64,000 bases of DNA from Streptomyces sp. CBMA152 (GTDB lineage: Bacteria > Actinomycetota > Actinomycetes > Streptomycetales > Streptomycetaceae), in NCBI RefSeq assembly GCF_014596475.1, contig NZ_MECJ01000029.1, positions 248,001-312,000 on the forward strand, read 5' to 3'. The position numbers and the translations under genes were made by a program. Shown in pieces: positions 1-9,488 of the stretch; the first letter of the stretch is position 1; every line of letters begins with the position of its first letter. The notes under the pieces were generated by a model. That model ran no database searches. It was not told the origin of the DNA and worked only from the letters and a program-made list of their open reading frames with translations.

Positions 1-362
1 AAGCGGGGTGCCTGCATGGCGCGGTGCAGGCTGTGGATCAGTTCGTGGTCGCCCTCGACCCCGGCGACGAACACCGCGTCCGCGAGGTAGTACCGCTGCG
101 ACAGCGGCATGGCCTTCCCGGAGTCACCGTGGTGCGCCGTGTGGAAGTCCCGTATCCGCGAGCCGGGTTGGTCGATCCGCACCCCGAACCGCAGTGCCGC
201 CAGATCGGAGAGGTCGGCGTCCCTGGGGCGGCCTTGGGCAGCCGCCAGCAGGCCGAGAACACCGCTCTTCGTGGGCGCGGTCTCGGTGCTGCGGCGGGCG
301 AAGCGCGCGGCGGAGCCCCAGGACTGCATCGGTCCCGCGAGGCGCAGCAGCAACACCGTCAT
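1..362 (-). CDS. cas5e: Cas5e (CasD) Cascade subunit, N-terminal part, cut by window edge
   Basis: Reading the minus strand from the ATG at 362 gives a product beginning MTVLLLRLAGPMQSWGSAAR, the typical opening of type I-E Cas5 proteins (RLxGPxQSWG). About 120 residues are visible; the rest lies beyond position 1. Cas5e caps the 5' handle end of crRNA in the Cascade complex. The start overlaps the cas7e stop by four bases (ATGA), so the two are probably translationally coupled. cas6e, cas1 and cas2 would be expected further downstream, outside the window, but cannot be seen. Confidence 0.9.
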   Translation of the reverse strand, partial: MTVLLLRLAGPMQSWGSAARFARRSTETAPTKSGVLGLLAAAQGRPRDADLSDLAALRFGVRIDQPGSRIRDFHTAHHGDSGKAMPLSQRYYLADAVFVAGVEGDHELIHSLHRAMQAPR

Positions 363-1555
363 GCGCCGGCTCCCAGACGTTGCGCCACCGCATCCCCGAC
401 CTCCCGGAGCAGTGTCTCCAGGGACGCCTCGGTCCCGAGCGGTGCCAGTGCCTTGGTCTCCGTGCCCACCCGGAGGACCCAGCTCTGCCCCTTGCCCACC
501 AGCCCGTACTGCTTCTCCAACTCCGGTACGAATTCGGCGAGACGCTCGCAACTCTCTCTGAGGAAGCCGCCCGTCTCGGTCTTGGGCACGGGCTCTTCGA
601 ATGCGCCGACGAAGCTGACCGGCCAGCGGTCACGGATCTTGACGATCACGGCGGAGGGCAGGGTGTGGTTGCCGAAGGTGTTGATCTTCCCGGTGGGCAG
701 TGAGGTGATGAACGCCTCCAGGAAGGCGACCACTGCCCGTTCCACCGGTGTGCTCGGCCGTTCGTCCGGGCGCAGTCCCAGACCGAGGTTCCTCTCCAAT
801 TCGTCGACGTCGACAGCGGCATAGCGGTAGAGCGTCGCCGAGTTGAAGTCGATGGTGCCGATCATCCCGGCGCCCGACTCGTCGTCCAGATTTCGATCAT
901 CTACAGCCGTGTAGTAATCGGACTCAATGTCTGATTTATGCACGCTGATGGCGTGCGCCACCTGTGTCGCGGCCTCCACGTTCAGGTCGGCGGAGTCCGC
1001 GACCATCCGGCCGAACAGCGCGATGTCCACCGAATGCCGGGTGTCGACCGCCTTTCGCGCCCTGGCCTTGTTCTCCTTGAGGTGCTGCTGAAGAGCCTTC
1101 AGCTCACCGTCGGCGGCACCTTCCACCGCCAGCTCGGCGAGCGCGTCCAGCTGCCTGCTGCTCAGGAACATCAGATACGAGGACTCGGGTGCGGCTGTTT
1201 CGCCCTTCTCCCCGGCCTTCGTCTCCTTCCGCTTCGGCACCTCGATCTTGGATCCGGTGGCGATGCGCAGAGTCTCGGCGGCGAGCTCGATAGCCACCGG
1301 TTCGAGTGCGGCGTCACGGGCCGTGATCCGCTCGGCCAGGGCTTCGGCCACCTTCTTCGTGCGCACCCCGAGTTCTTCGGGGGAGAGCAGGTCGGTGAAG
1401 GCGGTACGGGTGGCGCGCTTCCAGGCCTGACTGGACACCCTGGCCCTTCGTACACCGCCGAAATAGGCCGACTTGGGTGTGCCTGTGTCGTCCCGGTTCA
1501 TGTTGCTCGGGGGAACGGTCTGGAGGATGTGGATGTCGAGAATGGTTCGGGGCAT
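359..1555 (-). CDS. cas7e: Cas7e (CasC/Cse4) Cascade backbone subunit
   Basis: 398 aa. The N-terminus carries the family signature VPPSNMNRDDTGTPKSAYFG followed by RARVSSQAWKRATR, diagnostic of type I-E Cas7, the subunit that polymerises along the crRNA spacer. The ATG at 1555 is preferred over the upstream extension (frame open to 1618) because the conserved MPRTILDIHILQTVPPSN starts there. It lies 68 bases after the cse2 stop and overlaps cas5e by 4 bases. Length is somewhat above the Escherichia coli homologue, as is common in actinomycetes. Confidence 0.93.
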   Translation of the reverse strand: MPRTILDIHILQTVPPSNMNRDDTGTPKSAYFGGVRRARVSSQAWKRATRTAFTDLLSPEELGVRTKKVAEALAERITARDAALEPVAIELAAETLRIATGSKIEVPKRKETKAGEKGETAAPESSYLMFLSSRQLDALAELAVEGAADGELKALQQHLKENKARARKAVDTRHSVDIALFGRMVADSADLNVEAATQVAHAISVHKSDIESDYYTAVDDRNLDDESGAGMIGTIDFNSATLYRYAAVDVDELERNLGLGLRPDERPSTPVERAVVAFLEAFITSLPTGKINTFGNHTLPSAVIVKIRDRWPVSFVGAFEEPVPKTETGGFLRESCERLAEFVPELEKQYGLVGKGQSWVLRVGTETKALAPLGTEASLETLLREVGDAVAQRLGAGA

Positions 1556-1623
1556 CAGAGGTCTTCCGATCGTGTGGTCTCGTCGCTCTGCGCTGGGGAA
1601 GTGGTGGTCGTCAGCCACCGACG

Positions 1624-2454
1624 TCAGTCACCCATGTCGTCATCGGGGTCCCCGTGGTCTTCGGCGGGCGGGGTCCGGCCCGTATCGCCGTCATCGGTGC
1701 GGAGCGGCCCGGCATACGAGGCGTGCAGGCTCCGCCCCCAGTCGCCGCGGACACGGTCCCGACGTGCTTCGTACTGCCAGTCCTCGATCTGCTTGACGAG
1801 CAGGCCGTAGTCCAAGGGGATCCGGGCGCCTCGGAGGAGGATCACCATCTCGCGCAGGCGCGCGCCCAGGACCTCGATGTCGTCGGCGGCGCCGATCCGC
1901 ACGAACCGCTTGCGGACGGTCTCGCTCATCTCTTCCGTCTGCTGGGATCCGCTGCCCGCGGACTCGCCGGATCCCGTCTTCGCCAGGGCCAACCGCCGCA
2001 CGGATCGTCCGAGGGGCCAGCCCTTCAGGTGCATCGCGTCCTCGCGGAGGGACTGCTGGTGCAGGGCCCAGAGGGTGACCGCGAGGTGCACCGCCTGATC
2101 CTCGTGCGCCTCGTACTGCTCGTGTGCCGCGCGTGAGCGGGACGAGAAGTACTGGGCCGGAGCCCCCCGGCCCTCCTGGCGCACCAGCTCCGCCTGCTGG
2201 TCCTTCTCACGCAGCTCCGCCAGGACTCGGAGGTGGTCGAGTCCCCAGGCGCCCGGAGAGGAGTGCGCGCTCCGGCTGGCCTCGCGGCGCAGCCGAGCGA
2301 CCGCGGCGACTGCGGCAGGAACGTCCTGGCGGTATCCGCCTTGCAGGCGGGAGATCGTGCGGAGCGTGACGCGGACCGACCGGGGCAGCCGCTGGGCTTC
2401 GCTGTCAGTGTCCTCGGGCACTTCGCCGCCCGTGGTCTGCGGGTTCGTTGTCAT
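1624..2454 (-). CDS. cse2: Cse2 (CasB, Cas11e) Cascade small subunit
   Basis: 276 aa, rich in Arg/Glu and mostly helical in appearance. It is identified by position between cse1 and cas7e and by the basic C-terminal part ending DRVRGDWGRSLHASYAGPLR. In type I-E systems the Cse2 dimer stabilises the target-strand R-loop. The ATG at 2454 overlaps the stop of the cas3-cse1 fusion by four bases (ATGA), which fixes the start; an upstream extension in the same frame to 2607 is discarded. It is longer than many Cse2 proteins, with an acidic tail of about 25 residues. Confidence 0.82.
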   Translation of the reverse strand: MTTNPQTTGGEVPEDTDSEAQRLPRSVRVTLRTISRLQGGYRQDVPAAVAAVARLRREASRSAHSSPGAWGLDHLRVLAELREKDQQAELVRQEGRGAPAQYFSSRSRAAHEQYEAHEDQAVHLAVTLWALHQQSLREDAMHLKGWPLGRSVRRLALAKTGSGESAGSGSQQTEEMSETVRKRFVRIGAADDIEVLGARLREMVILLRGARIPLDYGLLVKQIEDWQYEARRDRVRGDWGRSLHASYAGPLRTDDGDTGRTPPAEDHGDPDDDMGD

Positions 2455-5400
2455 TCCGCCTTCCTCAAAGGCTTGTCGGGGCCGGAAGCAGAGGTGGATT
2501 CCTGCGGGGCAGCGGCCCCCGCACGCCCGCTTTCGTCGCCCGGGTGGGGGGAGCCGGCCGGCACGTCCGGCTTGCCGAGGACCTGGTTCAGTCGGCCGAG
2601 GAACCACAGTTCGGCCCGACCGGCGTCCACCAGCCGGATGCCGAGGCCCGGTACGTCCGCCATGCGTCCCTCATGGGCCGTCGGCGAGGCGGAGACCACG
2701 AGTTGCCGGCCGAGCCGCCGGACATGACGGCGCACCGTGGCCCGCCATTCCTGTGCGGCGGCCACCGGATCGGGATGCGACGCCAGCGCCCTGAGCCAGG
2801 CCCGGTACGGGCCGTCCAGCGTGCCGAAGCCGAGATCGCGGGCGGTCGTGACATGCGAATCCGGCTCTGCCCCGATCGCGCGGGCCAGATTCCCCGCGAG
2901 CTGACCGAGCGCCGCCACCGCCAAGTCGGCTTCGGTGACGGCGCTTTCCGCCGCCCCTCCGTACACCGGATTTTCTTCGTGGAGCGCGACCACGGGGAGC
3001 ACTACCGAGTCGTCCACGATCTCGTCCACCACGGACTGCTGGGTGCCGTACCTCGCGCCGACCAGCCGCAGCCGGATCAGGCTCCCCACGTCGATGTGGC
3101 TTTCGGTGATCACCTTGGAGAACCACTTGGTGATGCCTGAGCGCAGCAGCTTCGGGGGCTCCCCTCCCTTGCCGTCCTCACCGGGCTGTCCCCGTGCGGG
3201 TAGCAGAGCGGCGAGTCCGCGCCACGCCTGACGGTCCGGGTTGTGTCGTTGCGCGGTGTAGACGGGCTGCCGCCCCTGCTTCTTCTCCTGCGCATCGCTG
3301 CGCTGCCAGCCCGACATCGGCTCCGGCGGCCCCGGGAACGTGGATACGAGCGGATCGCCGTATCCGAGCACCACTCCCGTCACCGCGCCGCCCTCCGCGT
3401 GCAGCCGGACCCGCCGGGACTGCCAGGTGTAGAGGTCGCGCAGGCCGAGGGGGTGCGGGCCGCCACTCTTCTCCTCGCGGGGAGAAGCGCTCAGGGGGTC
3501 GGGCTGTCGCCACACCGGCTGGTCCCGGCGTTCGGCGCCGCCTGCGTCCGCGCCCGGGCGTACCTCTTCGAGCGCGATGAGGTTCAGCAGCAGCGTCTCG
3601 CGCAGGGTGGGTCCTTCCGCGAACAGCACGCCCAGGTTCCCGAGCGACCCCACGCCCAGGGGATAGACCTTGCCCGCCTTGGCGCGCTCCTTGTCGCCGA
3701 CCAGCGCGGACTTGATCCCCGAGGTGTCGTACGCGTGGGTGTGCACCAGCCAGCGCGCGGCCTCCCCGTACGACAGGCGGTCCACGCCGGGCCGTCGCAT
3801 GGCGAACAGCTGCTCGCCATTGGGCACGTCCGCCACGATCCGGCTGAGCGGCGCCACTTCGTCCTTCGCCGTACGCAGCCGCGCCACCTGGTAGAAGGGC
3901 CGCTCGGGGTGGAACAGGTCGAAGCGCTCACGGTGCTCTTCCAGATAGGCGGGGACCGGGGCGAAGGGGGCGTCCGACTCCCACAGCCCCTCCCAGTCCT
4001 CGATCTCGGCGGGGCCGTCGAGCGCGTCGTAGAGGATGGCGAGGAGCAGCCGCAGCAGAGCGGGTTCCTGGGTGGGCACGTCTCCGACCAGTCGGCGCAG
4101 CGATCCGGCCCGCGCGAACAGATCGAGCAGCGAGACGTCCTCCACTGTCCCGTCGAGCGTCTGAACGGGCAGCCACGGCATGCGGACGAGGTCGTACGTG
4201 ACGGGGGTGGGAGCCGTGTCCCCCCCTGGGGCGCTGGTGCCGGTCATGGTGCCGCCTCGGGCCGACGGGGCCGAAGCGGGGACGAGCCGGTCAGTAATCG
4301 CGTCCGTAACCGTGGCCGTGGCCGTGGCCGTGATCGTGCACGGCGCCGCACCGGCCGCCGGCGATACATCACTCTGTTCACCAGGTCCCTTCCCTTCGTC
4401 GCTCTTGTCCTCGCCGTGACTGCGGTCGCTTTCTGCGGGCGTGTCGGGGGACACCATCCGCAGTCCTTCGGCGCGGCTGTACCTGAGATCGAAGCCTGAC
4501 AGACGGGTCTGACAATGCTCGTCGAGGACGAGTAGCAACTCGCCTGCCAGCCAAGGGCATTCCTTGGCCTGCCAGGCCGGAATCACGAAGCGCTCCAGCT
4601 CGGCGATGGTGCGGGCGATCGTCCACGGTCTGCTGAACCGGCCGGGGAGAGTGAGCGCGCTCGCGGCAACGGCCTCCGCGGCTCGGCGGGTTGGAGCGAA
4701 GTCCTCGGGCAGCTCCAGCTTGCCCCTGCGCTCTGCCGGGGGTTTCCCGCCTCTCTCGTCGAGCCACGGCACCGTCGTCAGTCGGCCATCGGCACGCCTC
4801 TGTATGACGAGTACCTCCAGAGTCACCTCGCCGTCCCGAACCTGGGCGCGACCGGTGCGGCTGTCGTCCGCGTCCCCGACGGAGGCCTCCAGCCAGCCGT
4901 ACACCGGCCGCCCGGGCCTGCGGACGGGACCGAGCAGGAAGCCCTCCGCCTTGTGCTGCTTGTCCGCGAGCAGGGCCCGGTGCTTCTTGTGCGCTTCGGC
5001 GAGCGCGTCCTGCCAGCTGTCCGGACCGCAGGGCTCCTCGTCGTAGGCGCGTTGCACCAAGGGGCTGATGTGGCCGGGCAGTGCGACAGGTTCACCGTTC
5101 AGATGGGGGTCTAGGGCGGCGAGGGCGCGCAGCAGGGTGTAGTCACCGTCGTACACGGCCGTCGACCCGGCCACCGGTTTCGGCGGTGTGCTCTGCCAGT
5201 CCACACCGGTCACCAGACAGCGTGCCCGGGCCAGCCGGGCCGGCCGTGAACGGGAGTGCCGATGCAACCGGCCCATTCGTTGGAGTACGAGGTCCAGCGG
5301 CGCGAGATCGGTGACGAGGAGATCGAAGTCGATGTCCAGCGACTGCTCGACCACTTGGCTGGCGACAACCACGTGCCGTTCGGGCCTGCGCGTGCCGTCC

Positions 5401-7415
5401 GGACCGAACCGCGCGGCGAGGTCGGCGTCGTTCTCCGCCCGGTCGGCCGCCAGGAACCGCGAGTGCGCGACGGTCACCATCTCGTCGCCGAAGCGGGCCC
5501 GCAACGCGTCGGCTGCCTCCAGCACGCGGTTCACGGTGTTGCGCACCACGAGTGCGCAGCCTCCGTCCGCCAGCGCCTCCTCGATGCGGTCGGCCAGCGC
5601 CGCGAGATCGTCGTCCATGCGCTCGACCAGCACTTCTGCACCGCGTTCCGAAGCCGCTGCGGGCCGAGCGGTCAGTACGGGGTGTCCTGGGGCGACGGCT
5701 GTGATCAAGGGGTACGCGTCGCTCCCGGCTTCCACCGCCGCTCCCGAGCCGACCGCGTAGGCGTCGGCCAGTGCGCGCCGCCGAGCCGCCGGCAGGGTCG
5801 CGGAGAGGAGCACAACGGGAACGCGGTACGCCGCAAGCCACTCCAGGACTCGGTCGAGGTAGCGGTTCATGTACGCGTCGTAGGCGTGCACTTCGTCGAT
5901 GACCACGACCTTGCCCGCGACGGCGAGGTGGCGCAGTGCCAGATGTCGGCTCTTGAGTCCCGCGAACAGGATCTGGTCGATGGTCCCGACCGCGAAGGAG
6001 GCCAGGAGCTGCTTCTTGCGTCCGCGCAGCCACTGGTGGGCGTGGAGCTCGGCGGCGCGTACGGGAGTGGCGCGCTCGCTGTGGCCCGTCCGGCCATCGT
6101 GCTCGTCGTGGTCGCCGTACAGGTCGTTCCCGTCATGGTTCCCCTGACCGGAACCGTCGAGGTCCACCGCGGCGAGCGAACGGGTGCCCGCTTTCAGCAT
6201 GCCCGCCCATGACTCGGTCAGGGCAGCCTTTGCATGCGCAAGGGCGACTGAGTGGCCTGCGCAGCCGTCCTGCGGAAGATTGTCCAGCCAGGACAGCAGC
6301 CGGAGGAACATCGCATCGCTGGTGGCGCGCGTCGGCAGCGCCAGGAGCAGTCCGCCGGCACCCGAGCGTGCGGCGAGGACCTCGGCGGCCGCGAGCGCGG
6401 CCTCGGTCTTGCCCTCCCCCATGGGGGCCTCGATCATGAGCAGCCCGGGATCGGGTATCTCGCGAGCCATCCGTACCGCCTCGGCCTGGACCGGACGTAT
6501 CGCCGCACCCGACAGCCCGGGGAAGCGATCGCTGAACAACTCGCTTGCGGACATGGCGGGTTCATCGGGTGCCCAGGGTGCGGGGAGGTCCAGCCCGAGC
6601 CAAGCGGCCTGAAGTCGACGGCGTTCGCCTGTCGGCCCGACGGGCTGCCAGGTCTCGGGGTCGTACGGGAACATCTCCGGCGCACTGGCGATCCAGTCGG
6701 ACACGATCACGACGGCTGTCAGGACCACCTGAACGGGTTGCGGGAGCCGGACTCCCCGCCACTCCGGAAGCCGATCTTCGATATCGGCCAACTCCATGCA
6801 GACGTCGAGGAGTTCACGCTGAGCCTGTCGCCACGTCGACTCGCTCGGCCCCGAGTGTCCCAGCAGATGCGGCCGGAGCTGAAGGTCGTGGATCTGCTGG
6901 GACTCGGGGGGCGAGCCATGGTGACCACCCGCAACAACCGCGAACTGCCCGGCTGTACGGGCGCTGAACCCGAAACGCTCGACCAGCCAGTCCTGGATCA
7001 GCACCTGTCCCGCGAGGCCGTGCGGAGCCAGCCGCCGGTCCTGTCCGAACTGCGTCTGACCAGGCATGTGCAATCCGTGATCCCGCATACGGTCGGCCAG
7101 TTCCTCGACTTGGCAGCTGAAGGCCGCCGTGCACTTCCCGGTGTCGTGGGAAGCGGCGAGAAACCGTACGAGCCGACGCGCGTCGTCCTGTCCTCCGGGT
7201 AGCGCGTCGGCCACCAACTGGCGTACGGAGCACGGCAGCCAGCTGTCCCACAGGGCCCCGGCCACGGCCCCGCTGTCTGCCATATGGCGCCACAGCGGAA
7301 GCCATTCGCCCGTCTTGCGATCATGCTTGGCCCAGGCCGAACGGGCAGGTGGCGAGAGTCTGGCGAAGGGCAACTGGCCGCCGCCGTCGGATCCGGTCAT
7401 GGGCGTATCGAACAT
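2451..7415 (-). CDS. cas3-cse1: Cas3-Cse1 natural fusion: HD nuclease/helicase joined to Cascade large subunit
   Basis: 1654 aa. The first part is a type I Cas3: HD-nuclease motif ASHDTGK near residue 88, Walker A PMGEGKTEA near 328, helicase box VIDEVH near 505, and a motif-VI-like QRMGRLHRHSR. From about residue 1070 the sequence becomes Cse1/CasA (TYDLVRMPWLPVQTLDG, then FLDLF-like segments), after a low-complexity Thr/Ala/Asp-rich linker. Cse1 recognises the PAM and recruits Cas3; the fusion joins recognition and degradation. Such fusions are known in Streptomyces griseus and a few other actinomycetes. The ATG at 7415 has GGAG nine bases upstream; the frame is open to 7496. The stop overlaps cse2. 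Confidence 0.93.
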   Translation of the reverse strand: MFDTPMTGSDGGGQLPFARLSPPARSAWAKHDRKTGEWLPLWRHMADSGAVAGALWDSWLPCSVRQLVADALPGGQDDARRLVRFLAASHDTGKCTAAFSCQVEELADRMRDHGLHMPGQTQFGQDRRLAPHGLAGQVLIQDWLVERFGFSARTAGQFAVVAGGHHGSPPESQQIHDLQLRPHLLGHSGPSESTWRQAQRELLDVCMELADIEDRLPEWRGVRLPQPVQVVLTAVVIVSDWIASAPEMFPYDPETWQPVGPTGERRRLQAAWLGLDLPAPWAPDEPAMSASELFSDRFPGLSGAAIRPVQAEAVRMAREIPDPGLLMIEAPMGEGKTEAALAAAEVLAARSGAGGLLLALPTRATSDAMFLRLLSWLDNLPQDGCAGHSVALAHAKAALTESWAGMLKAGTRSLAAVDLDGSGQGNHDGNDLYGDHDEHDGRTGHSERATPVRAAELHAHQWLRGRKKQLLASFAVGTIDQILFAGLKSRHLALRHLAVAGKVVVIDEVHAYDAYMNRYLDRVLEWLAAYRVPVVLLSATLPAARRRALADAYAVGSGAAVEAGSDAYPLITAVAPGHPVLTARPAAASERGAEVLVERMDDDLAALADRIEEALADGGCALVVRNTVNRVLEAADALRARFGDEMVTVAHSRFLAADRAENDADLAARFGPDGTRRPERHVVVASQVVEQSLDIDFDLLVTDLAPLDLVLQRMGRLHRHSRSRPARLARARCLVTGVDWQSTPPKPVAGSTAVYDGDYTLLRALAALDPHLNGEPVALPGHISPLVQRAYDEEPCGPDSWQDALAEAHKKHRALLADKQHKAEGFLLGPVRRPGRPVYGWLEASVGDADDSRTGRAQVRDGEVTLEVLVIQRRADGRLTTVPWLDERGGKPPAERRGKLELPEDFAPTRRAAEAVAASALTLPGRFSRPWTIARTIAELERFVIPAWQAKECPWLAGELLLVLDEHCQTRLSGFDLRYSRAEGLRMVSPDTPAESDRSHGEDKSDEGKGPGEQSDVSPAAGAAPCTITATATATVTDAITDRLVPASAPSARGGTMTGTSAPGGDTAPTPVTYDLVRMPWLPVQTLDGTVEDVSLLDLFARAGSLRRLVGDVPTQEPALLRLLLAILYDALDGPAEIEDWEGLWESDAPFAPVPAYLEEHRERFDLFHPERPFYQVARLRTAKDEVAPLSRIVADVPNGEQLFAMRRPGVDRLSYGEAARWLVHTHAYDTSGIKSALVGDKERAKAGKVYPLGVGSLGNLGVLFAEGPTLRETLLLNLIALEEVRPGADAGGAERRDQPVWRQPDPLSASPREEKSGGPHPLGLRDLYTWQSRRVRLHAEGGAVTGVVLGYGDPLVSTFPGPPEPMSGWQRSDAQEKKQGRQPVYTAQRHNPDRQAWRGLAALLPARGQPGEDGKGGEPPKLLRSGITKWFSKVITESHIDVGSLIRLRLVGARYGTQQSVVDEIVDDSVVLPVVALHEENPVYGGAAESAVTEADLAVAALGQLAGNLARAIGAEPDSHVTTARDLGFGTLDGPYRAWLRALASHPDPVAAAQEWRATVRRHVRRLGRQLVVSASPTAHEGRMADVPGLGIRLVDAGRAELWFLGRLNQVLGKPDVPAGSPHPGDESGRAGAAAPQESTSASGPDKPLRKAE

Positions 7416-7538
7416 GTGCGGGGTCTCCTTGCAGAGGCGATCCGCCGAAAGAGCCTGCTGATGTTCGTCGCGGTGGTAGAGGGCCGCCGGCCGCAACGCC
7501 GACGGCCACCCATCGCCCGCAGGCGCTCCGGCCTCGCG

Positions 7539-7727
7539 TCAGCCTTCGTCACCGAGGAACCGGGGCCTGCGGGCCAGGACCACGATGACGATGATCGTGA
7601 CTCCCCATGCCCACGGGGCATATGGGGTCGGAGTGGTGGGGCAGGCCCCGAGTACGGCTATGAGGAGGCCGATGGGCCACGGAGGCTTGGAGGGGAAGCG
7701 GTCGGGGGGCCCGGGCTGTAAGACCAT
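7539..7727 (-). CDS. Small hypothetical membrane protein
   Basis: 62 aa with one or two hydrophobic segments (WPIGLLIAVLGA and WGVTIIVIVVLA) and a charged C-terminus. The ATG at 7727 is preceded by GAGGTGA at a suitable distance. It reads in the same direction as the cas operon and ends 123 bases before cas3-cse1, so it could share a transcript with it. No family recognised; function unknown. Confidence 0.5.
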   Translation of the reverse strand: MVLQPGPPDRFPSKPPWPIGLLIAVLGACPTTPTPYAPWAWGVTIIVIVVLARRPRFLGDEG

Positions 7728-7990
7728 GGTTAAAATCACCTCGTCTTGAGTAGCGCCTAGTTACCTGGACAAGGCCGGGCTCGGCTTCTCTTGCGGGGAA
7801 CGGGCTCGGCCGTTTTGCTGCTGCCGCTCCAGCGTGGAGCGGTGCGGTACAGGACCGTACCGGCGGTGAGGTCCGCTTGTACGGCACTTACGTAGATCCG
7901 GTTGAGGCCGGTTTCTGGTGGATCATTTGAGGCCCCTTCCTACTTTGGAGACTGGGCGGGGAAGAACCCTGATCAGCACCCCACCGAGAG

Positions 7991-9325
7991 CTACGTCCCG
8001 GCGAGCAGCCCCCCGGCTCGCTGGGACAGTTCTCGGGCTGCGGGGACGTTCTCGTAGCGGCTCAGGCGTACGCGCATGTCCTCGGCCGCGTCGCGGACCC
8101 GGATGGATCGGACGCCCTCCGCGCAGTCCAGGAACTCGGTCCAGACCGCCAAGGCCCCATCGAGGTCACCCTGTTGGAGGTGGATGCCGCCGAGGTCGCC
8201 GAGGACGCTGGCGCGGGTGCGGCGGCGGTCGAGGCCGTGGATCTCCAGGGCCTGGTGGAGCTGCTCGCGGGCGCCGGTGAGGTCACCCATCTTGGCGAGG
8301 ATCGTGCCGGACGCGTATGCCCAGCGGCCGATGGTGAAGTGCGAGGCCCAGGAGTCCCCGGGCGGTGCCGTCGCGGTGCGCTCGATCTGGGTCTGCGATG
8401 CGGAGAGCGCGCTCGTGGCGAGGCGGGGGTTTCCGTCGAGCGCGGCCGCCTCGGCCAGGGTCGACTGGTAGTACGCCACAGCACGCGAATCGTCGAGGTG
8501 CCGGGCGTGCTCCATGGACTTCTCGGCCAGGGCGAAGGCCTCGGCGCGGTGGCGCGGACCGAGGGCGATGGCCTGGACGGTCATCCCGCGCAGCGCGGTC
8601 GCGGCGAGTTCCTGCTCGCCCGCCTCCGCCGCGAGCCGGTAGGCGTGGGCGTAGTAGTGCCGGGCAAGGGACTCGTGTTGTTTGTCGTCGGCCTCGTCCT
8701 GGGCCATCCAGCCGATGACATGGGCCAGTTGGGACGTGGCCCCGTACAGCTTCCGTCCGGTGGATTCGGTGTAGCGGCCTTCCAGCCACGGGCCCGCGTT
8801 CTCCGTCAGGTACTGGACGGCCAGCTTCTTCACATGCCCGCCGCCGTATTCGGCCGCGCCGTCGCCCAGAGTCCTGACCATCTGCAGGATGGCCGAGACC
8901 TCGCCCTCGCCGACCCGTACGGCCGAGGGGGAGGCGTTGCGGACCCGACGCGTGATGGCTTCGGCATCCGGTACGCCGAGGAGGGCGAGGGCGGCACCGC
9001 TGGAGGCGGTGAGGAAACTCCTACGGTCCACGTCACTCCTTCCAAGGGCGAGAACAGATGCCACGGTATCCAGCGCGGGTGGTGACGGCTCGGTCATATC
9101 GCTGACCTGGGCCGCTTCCAGGTCTAAGACCTGGAGGACGTACGGGAGCCAGTAGTCCGGGTTGCGTTCGCCGCTGAGCAGCTTGCGGGCGTACTGGCGG
9201 GTCATCCCCTCCGGGCCCCGGCCGGCGGCGACGCCGAGTTCCCGCGCGAGCTTCGACGGGCCCCAGCCTCGCGCGTCGCAGGCCTGCCGGATGAGGTCGG
9301 CGATCTGTTTCCTGTCATCGTCCAT
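7991..9325 (-). CDS. XRE-family transcriptional regulator with TPR-like C-terminal region
   Basis: 444 aa. Residues about 5-70 form an XRE-type helix-turn-helix (IRQACDARGWGPSKLARELG ... YARKLLSGERNPDYWLPYVL). A segment RRSFLTASSGAALALLG near residue 100 resembles the twin-arginine-like stretch common in this Streptomyces regulator class, but it is internal and probably not a secretion signal. The remaining ~320 residues are helical and alanine-rich with TPR-like spacing. Target genes are unknown. It is divergent from the epimerase gene at 9489, so control of that gene is possible but unproven. A TTGACT at 9412 could be the -35 of the divergent promoter. Confidence 0.75.
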   Translation of the reverse strand: MDDDRKQIADLIRQACDARGWGPSKLARELGVAAGRGPEGMTRQYARKLLSGERNPDYWLPYVLQVLDLEAAQVSDMTEPSPPALDTVASVLALGRSDVDRRSFLTASSGAALALLGVPDAEAITRRVRNASPSAVRVGEGEVSAILQMVRTLGDGAAEYGGGHVKKLAVQYLTENAGPWLEGRYTESTGRKLYGATSQLAHVIGWMAQDEADDKQHESLARHYYAHAYRLAAEAGEQELAATALRGMTVQAIALGPRHRAEAFALAEKSMEHARHLDDSRAVAYYQSTLAEAAALDGNPRLATSALSASQTQIERTATAPPGDSWASHFTIGRWAYASGTILAKMGDLTGAREQLHQALEIHGLDRRRTRASVLGDLGGIHLQQGDLDGALAVWTEFLDCAEGVRSIRVRDAAEDMRVRLSRYENVPAARELSQRAGGLLAGT

Positions 9326-9488
9326 GGTCGCCCGGTCCCTCCGACTCGTGGGTTACGCGGGACTACGCGGGGTTACATCTTGGGTCCTGTTTCCCTTGCG
9401 GGGAAAGGCAGTTGACTCGACTTCGCCATCCCTTGGGACGCGGTCCCCCGTCCCGTACACGCGACTCTTCCACCTGCCTGGAGGCACC

